From positions 1 through 48,977 of the forward strand of contig JACQZR010000277.1 in NCBI GenBank assembly GCA_016213775.1: DNA of 48,977 bases, given 5' to 3'. Shown here piece after piece: positions 1 through 6,735 of the stretch. Both the position numbers and the translations under genes were made by a program. Every line of letters starts with the position of its first letter. The stretch's first letter is position 1. The stretch is from Acidobacteriota bacterium. Its GTDB lineage: Bacteria; Acidobacteriota; Terriglobia; Bryobacterales; Bryobacteraceae. Below the pieces are notes generated by a model, which had not been told where the DNA came from, did not search any database, and saw nothing but the letters and a program-made list of their open reading frames with translations.

Positions 1-70
1 GACGAAAAAGTGTGGTTATTAGAAAAGGTATCACACCCGCGCGAATGCCGGGTTTAGCGAAGGATTGTCT

Positions 71-205
71 GAGAGGAATCGGACGGTGAGGACACTATCG
101 TGATGGAGGGATAGCGCGAGTGCCGGTCGATTTTGGAAACGTCCTTTCGTTCTGACCGGGGGACTCACGGCTGCAACCGTGAGTCAAGCCCCGGGAAAGG
201 AGGTA
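71..205 (+). ncRNA. Candidate omegaRNA (HEARO-like) RNA, copy 1
   Basis: From memory, the RNA upstream of iscB genes contains the order ATAGCG, TGCC(A/G)GT, a small stem, a GGGGGA run, a hairpin and then a GGAGG just before the nuclease start codon. The same order appears here: ATAGCG at 111, TGCCGGTCGAT at 121, GGGGGA at 158, a perfect 9-bp hairpin at 162-185 (arms GACTCACGG/CCGTGAGTC) and AAAGGAGGT at 196. The hairpin arms are identical in copy 2, while one loop base differs (173 against 516), which fits selection on structure. No IscB ORF follows. The family assignment is inference from recalled motifs; the 5' boundary, where a guide would lie, is unknown. Confidence 0.4.
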
Positions 206-209
206 ATCC

Positions 210-281
210 ATGCGATTACGGATTTGCGTCAGCTTGTCCCTAACGCTTGGGCGTTTCGTTTTCACGATACGCTTAGGCTAA
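210..281 (+). CDS. 23-residue mini-ORF, copy 1
   Basis: ATG at 210 follows a full AAAGGAGGT Shine-Dalgarno sequence with a 5-nt spacer, and a 23-codon frame ends at TAA 279-281. The peptide begins MRLRICV and ends FVFTIRLG; it has one Cys and alternates basic and hydrophobic residues. Compared with copy 2, ten codons differ: five are synonymous, four are replacements, and one exchanges TAA for TGA. No sense codon differs at its second position. This suggests that the frame is or was translated. The ending resembles the PFTIRL stretch I recall near the start of IscB proteins, so it could be a shrunken iscB start, but that is weak. Confidence 0.4.
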   Translation: MRLRICVSLSLTLGRFVFTIRLG

Positions 282-288
282 TGGTCAA

Positions 289-312
289 CACCCCGGCTTT
301 CGGGCCGGGGTG
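289..312 (+). terminator. GC-rich hairpin after mini-ORF, copy 1
   Basis: A perfect 9-bp stem (CACCCCGGC/GCCGGGGTG, loop 298-303) lies 7 nt after the mini-ORF stop. The counterpart at 632-655 keeps both arms and differs only in the loop. There is no T-run, so it is either a weak terminator or a structural end of the element. Confidence 0.45.
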
Positions 313-413
313 CCCTCCTGATCTCAAGAATACCAGTCGTGGCCGCAAAGTCAATCCTACCCCTGACCGGCAAGGGTGGTATTCACATCCCGCACCGTTA
401 GCGGAGAATGCGT

Positions 414-548
414 GAGAGGAATCGGAGGGTGAGGACACTATCGTGATGGAGGGTTAGCGCGAGTGCCAGTCGATTTTGGAAACTTCCTTTCATTCTGACC
501 GGGGGACTCACGGCTACAACCGTGAGTCAAGCCCCGGGAAAGGAGGTA
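414..548 (+). ncRNA. Candidate omegaRNA (HEARO-like) RNA, copy 2
   Basis: Same architecture as the first copy: TTAGCG at 454, TGCCAGTCGAT at 464, GGGGGA at 501, a perfect hairpin at 505-528 with arms identical to copy 1, and AAAGGAGGT at 539. The sequence immediately before this copy differs from that before copy 1, as expected if the two RNAs carried different 5' guide segments. The function is inferred from motif order only. Confidence 0.4.
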
Positions 549-552
549 AACC

Positions 553-624
553 ATGCGATTACGCATTTGCGTTAGCTTCACCTTAACGCTTCGGCGCTTC
601 GTTCTCACGATACGCCTAGGCTGA
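553..624 (+). CDS. 23-residue mini-ORF, copy 2
   Basis: ATG 553 lies 5 nt after AAAGGAGGT, and the 23-codon frame closes with TGA at 622-624. It is the counterpart of the 210-281 frame, beginning MRLRICVSFT and ending LTIRLG. The frame, length and stop position are kept despite ten changed codons. It is followed by the conserved GC hairpin at 632-655. Confidence 0.4.
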   Translation: MRLRICVSFTLTLRRFVLTIRLG

Positions 625-631
625 CGGTTAA

Positions 632-655
632 CACCCCGGCTTTCGAGCCGGGGTG
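632..655 (+). terminator. GC-rich hairpin after mini-ORF, copy 2
   Basis: Perfect 9-bp stem identical in its arms to the hairpin at 289-312, with one loop base changed. It lies just after the second mini-ORF and about 45 bp beyond the ROK gene stop, so it may also act as a bidirectional barrier between the two. Confidence 0.45.
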
Positions 656-699
656 CCCTCCTGATCTCAAGAATACCAGTCGCGGAGGCAAAGTCAATC

Positions 700-1641
700 C
701 TACCCCTGACCGGCAAGGGTGGTACACGCATCCCACGCCAGCGCCGCCGCCCCTAACACCCCGCTTGGGTCCGACAACCGCGTTCGAACCACCGGAATCT
801 CCCGTCGTAGCAGTGGTACCGTCCGCTCATGAAACTGCCGCCGCAGCGGGGCCAACAGCACATCCCCCGCATCGGCAATCTGACCACCGAGAATCACCAA
901 CTCCGGATCGAACACAAACGCCAGTGCCGCGATTGCCCCCGCCAGCAGCGCCACGCCGCGCTCGACAATCTCGCGCGCTACCGCATCGCCTTCCGCAGCC
1001 TCGCGAAACACCTGCTCGCATGTCGGCGGCTTTCCATGGCTGAGTAGCGTACCCGCCACTCCACGGTGCTGCGCCGAAAACGCCGCCGCCTCGATCGCCT
1101 TCGACGAAAACACCGTCTCCAGACACCCTCGATTCCCACAGATACACGTGACGCCGTGCGGGTCCACCGTAAGATGCCCCAAGTGCCCGCCGGCGCCGAT
1201 CGCACCGCGTACCGGCACTCCGCCCGTGAGAATCCCGCCGCCAACGCCAGTCCCCAGCGTCAGCATAATCACGTCACTCAACCCGCGCGCCGCTCCCCAC
1301 CGCCGCTCGCCCAACAGCGCCACACGAGCGTCATTGTCCGCGGCCACCGGCATTGCACCCAACCCGAATAGCTCGGCAAGTGTGTGCCCTTCCAGGTAGT
1401 GAACCGTCCCCGGCAGCACCTCCACTTTCGTCGTACGCGGGTTGATAATCCCCTTGCATCCGATACCCGCCGCCAGGGCGCCATCGCCCAGTTCCCGCGC
1501 CAACATCCGCGCCACTACGACGAACGCATCCAGGGTTGCCGGCGTGTCGATTCTGCGCGACGCTACAACGCTGCCGCGCTCATCCACGCGGGCGGCTTTG
1601 ATCTGCGTTCCCCCGATATCCACAGCAAACACGTGTGCCAT
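700..1641 (-). CDS. ROK-family sugar kinase
   Basis: A 313-residue ROK kinase, cytosolic and probably an ATP-dependent hexose or amino-sugar kinase. The N-terminus has the phosphate-binding motif AVDIGGTQIKAARVD (about residues 5-20). A second motif is LTLGTGVGGGILTGG (about 127-141). The ROK zinc site CICGNRGCLE lies near 165-175, after GHLTVDP. The size matches the family (about 300-320). It is divergent from the SIS gene with only 26 bp between the start codons, so both probably share a control region. The extreme C-terminus runs into the 343-bp repeat, which probably replaced the original stop. The substrate cannot be read from the sequence; the neighbours suggest sugar or amino-sugar catabolism. 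Confidence 0.9.
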   Translation of the reverse strand: MAHVFAVDIGGTQIKAARVDERGSVVASRRIDTPATLDAFVVVARMLARELGDGALAAGIGCKGIINPRTTKVEVLPGTVHYLEGHTLAELFGLGAMPVAADNDARVALLGERRWGAARGLSDVIMLTLGTGVGGGILTGGVPVRGAIGAGGHLGHLTVDPHGVTCICGNRGCLETVFSSKAIEAAAFSAQHRGVAGTLLSHGKPPTCEQVFREAAEGDAVAREIVERGVALLAGAIAALAFVFDPELVILGGQIADAGDVLLAPLRRQFHERTVPLLRREIPVVRTRLSDPSGVLGAAALAWDACTTLAGQG

Positions 1642-1648
1642 CGCTTGT

Positions 1649-1660
1649 ATGGTATACCTG
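1649..1660. promoter_or_regulatory. Palindromic operator candidate between divergent genes
   Basis: The 26-bp gap between the ROK and SIS start codons contains the perfect palindrome GGTATACC (1651-1658) inside TATGGTATACCTG. This resembles operators of GntR-family sugar regulators, which often have TGGT and ACCA half-sites. With so little space, a bound regulator would cover both start regions. No regulator gene is adjacent, so the assignment is inferred. Confidence 0.35.
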
Positions 1661-1667
1661 ATCCTTC

Positions 1668-2438
1668 ATGAGTGCCGCCACAACATACTTCCAACGCACC
1701 ATCACGCTGTTGGAACAACTGCAAACCAACGAACTCGACAACATCCGCAAAGCCGCCTCCATCTGCGCGGAATCCATCGCCAACGGCGGCCTGGTCTTCT
1801 TATTTGGCAACGGTCACAGCCGCATGATGTGCGAAGAGATGACGCCTCGCCAGGGCTGCTTCGTCGGATTCGTAGCCTTGGTGGAACTCGCGTTGTCCAA
1901 TCACGCTTCCATCGTCGGCGCCAACGGACTCCGCGCCCCGCTGCACCTCGAAAAATTCGAAGGCTATTCCGAAGAGATTCTGAAAGGCTTCGGCTTTGGC
2001 CCGCACGATGCTTTCATCGTGATCTCGACGAGCGGCATCCGCCCGGTGATCGTCGAAATGGCCGCCGGAGCGAAACAGCGAGGCATGCCGGTGATCGCCA
2101 TCACCTCGCGCCAGCACTGCGAAAACTCCGTTCCTGCGCATTCGTCCGGAAAGAAGCTGATTGACTACGCCGACGTGGTCATCGACAACCAGTGCCCTCC
2201 CGGCGATTGCGTCGTCGAACTGGAAGGTCTCGAATGGCGCACCGGTCCCACCTCCACCGTCACTGGCGGCATGATCATCAACATGCTCCGCTGCGAAGTG
2301 GCCGAACTGCTGCTCGCGCGCGGCGTCAAGCCCGTCCTGCTGCCGAGCCATCAATTCGTCGGCAACACCAGCGCCGCCGAGCAACTCGACCGGTTCTACG
2401 AAGCCTACCGAAAAAGCCTGAGGCATCTCTATGAGTAA
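1668..2438 (+). CDS. SIS-domain phosphosugar isomerase-like protein (UPF0309 type)
   Basis: A 256-residue protein of one sugar-isomerase (SIS) domain, resembling the UPF0309 group. The core has VFLFGNGHSRMM near residues 43-54, an ISTSG phosphate loop (about 119-124) and VIAITSRQHC (about 141-150). SIS domains bind phosphosugars; UPF0309 members often sit beside sugar kinases and dehydrogenases, as here. It is the first gene of a four-gene operon and overlaps the next by 8 nt (ATGAGTAA). No clear Shine-Dalgarno precedes the ATG, so it may be translated from a very short leader. The exact substrate is unknown. Confidence 0.85.
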   Translation: MSAATTYFQRTITLLEQLQTNELDNIRKAASICAESIANGGLVFLFGNGHSRMMCEEMTPRQGCFVGFVALVELALSNHASIVGANGLRAPLHLEKFEGYSEEILKGFGFGPHDAFIVISTSGIRPVIVEMAAGAKQRGMPVIAITSRQHCENSVPAHSSGKKLIDYADVVIDNQCPPGDCVVELEGLEWRTGPTSTVTGGMIINMLRCEVAELLLARGVKPVLLPSHQFVGNTSAAEQLDRFYEAYRKSLRHLYE

Positions 2439-3471
2439 CGTCCGCATCGCCATGCTCGGCTCCGGGTTTGTAGCCGAGTTCTACATGCAGGGTCTGGCCA
2501 ACGTGAACGGCCACGAAGTAGTGCTCAACTACTCGCGGTCAACCAAACGCGCCGCCGGACTGGCCAACCGCTGGAACATCCCCGAATCCACCACCAAACT
2601 CGACGCCGCCATCGCACGCCAAGACATCGACCTGTTCATCATCGCGCTGCCCAACGAAGAGCACCTTCCGGTATCGCTGCTGCTCTCAGAGGCCGGGCGC
2701 AATCAGATCTGCACCAAGCCGCTCGCCCGCAACCGTGCTGAAGCCAAACAGATGCTCGCCGCAGCCACCCGCGCCGGCAAGCTGCACGGCTATGCCGAGA
2801 CCGAAGTATTCTCTCCCTGTGTCGTCAAAGCGCGCGAGATGATCGAACAGGGCGGTGTCGGACGCGTCCTCTGGGTGCGCTCCCGCGAATCGCACAGTGG
2901 CCCGCACAGCCCGCATTTCTGGGACATCGAAAAGACCGGTGGCGGCGCAATGAACGACCTCGCCTGCCACTGCATCGAAGCCGCCCGCTACTTCTTCGGC
3001 AAGGAAGACAAGGTGGTGGAGGTGATGGCCTGGGGCGCCAATCTTGTCCACTCCAAGAAGACCAAAGGCGAGGACAACGCGCTGCTCGTGTTGAAATTCT
3101 CCGGCGGCGGCATCGGCCACTGCGAACTCAGTTGGACCACCAAAGGCGGTCTCGACCTGCGCAACGAAATCCACGGTTCCGAAGGTTCGCTCTTTACCGA
3201 CGTGACCCGCGGCACCCCACTCACCTCGTTCAGCACCAAAGCCGCCGGCTACATCATCGAGAAGGCCGACATCGACTTCGGCTGGACGCGCCCCCTCCCG
3301 GAAGAAGCCTTCGCTTACGGCTATCAGGCCGAAATGCGCCACTTCGTCGAATGCACGGCCCAAGGCACAACGCCGCGCGAAACCTATGCGGACGGCTACG
3401 CGGTCAACTGCATCCTCGACGCCGGCTATCAGTCGATGCGCTCCAAGCGCTGGGTGAGAGTGAAGTACTGA
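2431..3471 (+). CDS. Gfo/Idh/MocA-family NAD(P)-dependent oxidoreductase
   Basis: A 346-residue sugar dehydrogenase. The N-terminal Rossmann fold begins VRIAMLGSGFVAEFYMQGL (residues 4-22), with CTKPLARNRAEAK as the family's EKP-like motif (about 94-106). The C-terminal half is the mixed alpha/beta substrate domain; GGGAMNDLACHCIEAARYF (about 170-188) is the usual segment with the Asp and His close to the active site. The size is typical. The start overlaps the SIS stop, and the stop overlaps the next ATG (TGATG at 3469-3473), so translation is coupled on both sides. It probably oxidises or epimerises the sugar handled by the SIS and ROK proteins. Confidence 0.9.
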   Translation: MSNVRIAMLGSGFVAEFYMQGLANVNGHEVVLNYSRSTKRAAGLANRWNIPESTTKLDAAIARQDIDLFIIALPNEEHLPVSLLLSEAGRNQICTKPLARNRAEAKQMLAAATRAGKLHGYAETEVFSPCVVKAREMIEQGGVGRVLWVRSRESHSGPHSPHFWDIEKTGGGAMNDLACHCIEAARYFFGKEDKVVEVMAWGANLVHSKKTKGEDNALLVLKFSGGGIGHCELSWTTKGGLDLRNEIHGSEGSLFTDVTRGTPLTSFSTKAAGYIIEKADIDFGWTRPLPEEAFAYGYQAEMRHFVECTAQGTTPRETYADGYAVNCILDAGYQSMRSKRWVRVKY

Positions 3472-4499
3472 TGCAGCCCACCCCGCTTCGCACCACCGTT
3501 ATCGGCAGCTATCCGTTTCCCGGCTGGCTCGAATTCGCCTCCACGCACTTGGATCAATTCGGCGAAGACGACCTCGCCGAGCTCATGGACGACGCCGCAA
3601 CCGTCGCCATTCAGGATCAGATCGCGGCCGGACTCGACGTCATCACCGACGGCGAGCAGACGCGCCTCGACTTCAACCTCTCCTTTTACGGCTTCCTCCA
3701 AGGCATCGACCGTGAGCCGCTCCCCCGCCGCCGCTTCGGTCCGCCCGCGCACGATCAGCGTGGCAAACACAAGCTCAACGGGACACTCGACGCCCCGCGC
3801 GGCCTCGGCTGCGTTGCCGAGTTCGAGCGCCTCCGCCGTCTCGCCCCCGCCGGTCCCACGCTCAAAATGTCCGTGCCCGGCCCTTACACGCTAAGCGGAC
3901 GCCTGGTGCCCAACACGCAATACCCGGACCGATACGCCATCACGGAAGCGCTCGTGCCGCTCGTACGCGCTGAACTCGAGGCCCTGGTAGCCGCGGGCTG
4001 CGCGGAGATCTGCGTCGACGAGCCTTCCATGAGCTGCTACGGCCATCGCGAGGACCCCGCCCGGTTCGTCGATATCTTCCGGCGTACAGTGGAAACGGTG
4101 CGCGGCAACTGCCGCCTCTCCACGCATCTCTGCTTCGGCAACTACAAGGCCCGCGCCGTTGCCCCGCGCCGTTACGCGCCGCTCTTTCCGGCATTTCATT
4201 CTCTGCCAGTGGACGAGATCCACCTGGAAATGGCCAGCCGCGAATTCGCCGAGATCGAAGTAATTCGCGACATTACCGAACACGCCGACGTCTCTGTGGG
4301 CATCATCGATGTGAAAAATTACTGGATCGAAACGCCGGAGGAAGTGGCCGCCCGCGTCCGCCGCTGTCTGCAATTCGCGCCCGCCGAACGTCTCAGCTTC
4401 GCGCCCGATTGCGGACTCAGCCAGACCGCCCGCTGGGCCGCGCGCCAGAAGCTGCAAAACATGGTGGCCGGAGTGAAACAGGTTCGACGGGAGAATTGA
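3471..4499 (+). CDS. Cobalamin-independent methionine synthase (MetE C-terminal type) family protein
   Basis: A 342-residue protein equivalent to the catalytic C-terminal barrel of MetE. The frame is open upstream, but ATG 3471 is chosen because it overlaps the preceding stop (TGATG) and yields the expected start TTVIGSYPFPG. All four zinc ligands expected for the family are visible: His and Cys in STHLCFGNY (about 223-231), Glu in IHLEMASR (about 250-257) and Cys in PDCGLSQT (about 309-316). It may move a methyl group between a methylated substrate and a thiol. Full-length MetE is about 750 residues; the missing N-terminal half is normal for short relatives. Its place in a sugar operon is unusual. 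Confidence 0.85.
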   Translation: MQPTPLRTTVIGSYPFPGWLEFASTHLDQFGEDDLAELMDDAATVAIQDQIAAGLDVITDGEQTRLDFNLSFYGFLQGIDREPLPRRRFGPPAHDQRGKHKLNGTLDAPRGLGCVAEFERLRRLAPAGPTLKMSVPGPYTLSGRLVPNTQYPDRYAITEALVPLVRAELEALVAAGCAEICVDEPSMSCYGHREDPARFVDIFRRTVETVRGNCRLSTHLCFGNYKARAVAPRRYAPLFPAFHSLPVDEIHLEMASREFAEIEVIRDITEHADVSVGIIDVKNYWIETPEEVAARVRRCLQFAPAERLSFAPDCGLSQTARWAARQKLQNMVAGVKQVRREN

Positions 4500-4500
4500 C

Positions 4501-5247
4501 ATGCTCATCGACAACCCGCGTGGTGGATTCGCATTTCTGAAAGGCATCAGTCCGTATTCGGCAGGCGCGGTGTCACTGCCCGGCTTCACCATCGAGCACG
4601 CGCGCTTCCTGCGCCCCCTGCCGCTCAAGACCGGCTTCGACGCCGTGGACGCGCATCTCAAACGCCTCAAACGTCCGCGTCAGGCCTTGTGCGGAATGGA
4701 ACTGCGCTCGCCCAAGCCGTTCACCTTTGCGGGCTTCAATCAGTTCAACGCGGGCTACATCGACATACTCAAGCAGTGGGACATCCCGTTCAACGGTCTG
4801 AATCCCGTAGCGCGCACCAACGTCGCCCCGGAAGTCGGTGCCCCCACCGAACCCTGCCTATACGGCTTCTCTTACACAATCCCTGCAAACGGCGCGCCGA
4901 AATCCTTCATCGTCGCCGGCGCCGGCGAACTACCAGAAGGCTCACTCGATCCCAAGGACCTCATCCGAAGCGGCGAAACCAACGTCAGTGCGCTCCAGGA
5001 AAAGGCCCGCTTCGTGATGGGCCTGATGGATGGCCGCGTCCTCGGACTCGGCGTCACCTGGGCCGACGTGACGGTGACCGAAATCTACACCGTGCACAAC
5101 ATCCACTCGTACCTGGTGAAGGAGGTCCTCCAGCGTATGGGCAAAGCCACCGACCACGGCTGCACATGGCACTTCGCGCGCCCGCCCATCCAGTTGATCG
5201 AATACGAAATGGATCTCCGCGGTTGCCGCCGCGAACTCGTGCTCTAA
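4501..5247 (+). CDS. CnbZ/RidA-like conserved protein
   Basis: A 248-residue protein that starts one base after the preceding stop, with GGGAGA about 7 nt upstream of the ATG. The sequence (GISPYSAGAVSLPG near residue 15, ELRSPKPFTFAGFNQFNAGY near 66-86, LNPVARTNVAPEVG near 99-112) resembles proteins annotated as 2-amino-5-chloromuconate deaminase CnbZ, which have YjgF/RidA-like folds. That name comes from memory and the true substrate is probably different, because there is no aromatic degradation gene nearby. As the last gene of the sugar operon it may hydrolyse an enamine or imine intermediate. No signal peptide is visible. Confidence 0.6.
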   Translation: MLIDNPRGGFAFLKGISPYSAGAVSLPGFTIEHARFLRPLPLKTGFDAVDAHLKRLKRPRQALCGMELRSPKPFTFAGFNQFNAGYIDILKQWDIPFNGLNPVARTNVAPEVGAPTEPCLYGFSYTIPANGAPKSFIVAGAGELPEGSLDPKDLIRSGETNVSALQEKARFVMGLMDGRVLGLGVTWADVTVTEIYTVHNIHSYLVKEVLQRMGKATDHGCTWHFARPPIQLIEYEMDLRGCRRELVL

Positions 5248-5320
5248 CTTCGCTAATATCAGTTTGGTGCGTCTTGTTTACTTGGCAATTTGGGCGGGTT
5301 TCGGCTAAGATTGGTTCGCC

Positions 5321-6559
5321 ATGTCTCCCGGTCATGAAAACGGCAAAGAGCTGACATCCTGGAAAGAAATTGCGGCGTTTTTGGGAGTAAGTGTGCGTTC
5401 GGCCCAGCGCTACGAGACTGAGTTGGGGTTGCCGGTGCGCCGGCTGGGGGGAGACAAGGGCCGGGCTGTAGCTGGGGATGTGGAGGACTTGGTTGCATGG
5501 AAGAAGCAGAACCTAGCCGCACCGAGGTTCTGGCAGCTTCCGCGGTTCCTGCGCTGGTACTCGATAGGGGCAACCGCCGTGATCCTGGCCATGTCGGTTC
5601 CACTCGTGCGCAATGCGGTGGAGCGCTGGAAGACGGGTAAGCCTCATGCCTCCTACTGGCTTCATTCCACTCTAGTTGCAACGGACCAGCAAGGGCGGGA
5701 AGTATGGAGACGAGGCTTCCCAGGTTTGCCGATGGGCGGCAATCAAAGCCGTTTCCACGGCGATCTGGATGGAGACGGCCGAGTGGAGACACTTGTACCG
5801 TATGCTTCAGCACAACGGGACGAAATTGGATCCTATATCCATTGCATTTCCGAAAACGGGGAGGAGGTGTGGAAGATCGAGCCGCGGAGGGCCGTATCCG
5901 ATAGGCGAACGAAGTTCACTGGAGTCTATGTGTTTCGGGATTACAAGGTCTTCCCGTCGCCAGAGAAGGACGGGACGCAATGGACTGTAGCAACGTTCGC
6001 CCACCATTTCGCGTATCCGAGCGTAGCGGTTGTGGTGGACGGGACGGGCCAAACGCGCGGCGAGTACTGGCATTCCGGCCACCTGGAATGGGTTCATGTG
6101 GCCGATCTAGACAAGGATGGGAGGCATGAACTGGTGCTAGCGGGCATGGACTTGGGCTCCTCCCGTGCAGTGCTGCGGGTATTCGATGCACGTAACATGC
6201 GAGGCGCGGCGGATCTGCCGGAAGGTCATCGCAACCAGTTGCGGGGTTTTGGGCCAGGAACGGACAAGGCCACAATTCGATTTGCGCGGGGGAGATTGAA
6301 CCTGCAGCGGAACGAGTTCAATTATGCCTACCGTATCGATGCGGCGCCGGAAGGTCTGATGAACGTGTCGGTGTCAGAGGAAGTGTCAAAGAATCAAGGG
6401 TACCTGATTTACGCGATCAGGCCGGATTTGAGCCTGGAGCGGGTGAGCGCGTCGGTTGCGCTATTAACGTCATATCGGGAGGCATCGCTGGAGTTTGGAG
6501 ATGCGGACCTGCAGAAGTTGCGGAGTGGGTACGATGTGGAGTGGCGCGGGAGGAGGTGA
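5321..6559 (+). CDS. HTH-transmembrane-FG-GAP-like protein
   Basis: A 412-residue protein with an unusual order of parts. Residues 8-45 (ELTSWKEIAAFLGVSVRSAQ then RYETELGLPVRR) form a helix-turn-helix of the MerR/excisionase type seen at the start of many Solibacter proteins. A membrane span follows (about 83-100, SIGATAVILAMSVPLV). The outer part has calcium-loop-like repeats GDLDGDGRVETL (about 147-158) and VADLDKDGRHELVLAG (about 261-276), as in FG-GAP/VCBS blades. It may be a membrane-anchored one-component regulator with an extracytoplasmic sensor. The start has no clear ribosome site. Base composition looks lower in GC than the operon before it. Confidence 0.65.
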   Translation: MSPGHENGKELTSWKEIAAFLGVSVRSAQRYETELGLPVRRLGGDKGRAVAGDVEDLVAWKKQNLAAPRFWQLPRFLRWYSIGATAVILAMSVPLVRNAVERWKTGKPHASYWLHSTLVATDQQGREVWRRGFPGLPMGGNQSRFHGDLDGDGRVETLVPYASAQRDEIGSYIHCISENGEEVWKIEPRRAVSDRRTKFTGVYVFRDYKVFPSPEKDGTQWTVATFAHHFAYPSVAVVVDGTGQTRGEYWHSGHLEWVHVADLDKDGRHELVLAGMDLGSSRAVLRVFDARNMRGAADLPEGHRNQLRGFGPGTDKATIRFARGRLNLQRNEFNYAYRIDAAPEGLMNVSVSEEVSKNQGYLIYAIRPDLSLERVSASVALLTSYREASLEFGDADLQKLRSGYDVEWRGRR

Positions 6560-6735
6560 CAGGAGGCGACAACGCCTGTTGACGCTTGAAAACAGGGGAA
6601 ATCCGCTGTAGGCTGAATTTCCACCTGGATCTAGTTGACCTGGGACAGACCTACAACTGTCCCGCGACTAACGCGATGAAGAATGTGGCGTTGAGGATCC
6701 ATGCGGGTGCAAGACCATTCGCGGAGGTTGTTGGC

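Larger units (their letters stand above)
71..413 (+). repeat. Tandem 343-bp unit, copy 1
   Basis: This is the first of two directly adjacent copies of a 343-bp unit. Landmarks recur at exactly 343-bp spacing: GAGAGGAATCGG at 71 and 414, GACCGGGGGA at 154 and 497, CCCCGGC at 291 and 634, CAAGGGTGGT at 371 and 714. There is no indel between 71 and about 390. The unit holds a paired hairpin (162-185), a perfect Shine-Dalgarno sequence (196-204), a short ORF (210-281) and a second GC hairpin (289-312). Looser similarity seems to extend upstream to about 45, for example TTAGCG-like sequence before both copies. The unit could be a non-autonomous element derived from an IscB-type insertion sequence. 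Confidence 0.9.
414..738 (+). repeat. Tandem 343-bp unit, copy 2
   Basis: Second copy of the unit starting at 71, on the same strand and immediately adjacent. Similarity to copy 1 persists to about 730-738, past the stop codon of the minus-strand ROK kinase gene (700-702). The last ROK codons are therefore written in repeat sequence. Differences from copy 1 are single substitutions, several of them in hairpin loops or third codon positions, so the duplication is not very recent. Confidence 0.9.

Noticed and set aside
375-388. 14-bp identity GGTGGTATTCACAT between the first repeat unit and 36629-36642
   Set aside because: Several 14-bp matches are expected by chance in a 49-kb window, and the surrounding sequences are unrelated.
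438-731. 97-codon minus-strand frame across the second repeat unit
   Set aside because: It has no counterpart of equal quality in the first unit and consists of antisense to the RNA-like hairpins and the mini-ORF.
71-738. CRISPR array
   Set aside because: There are only two 343-bp copies without spacer-repeat periodicity, and no cas gene is present.
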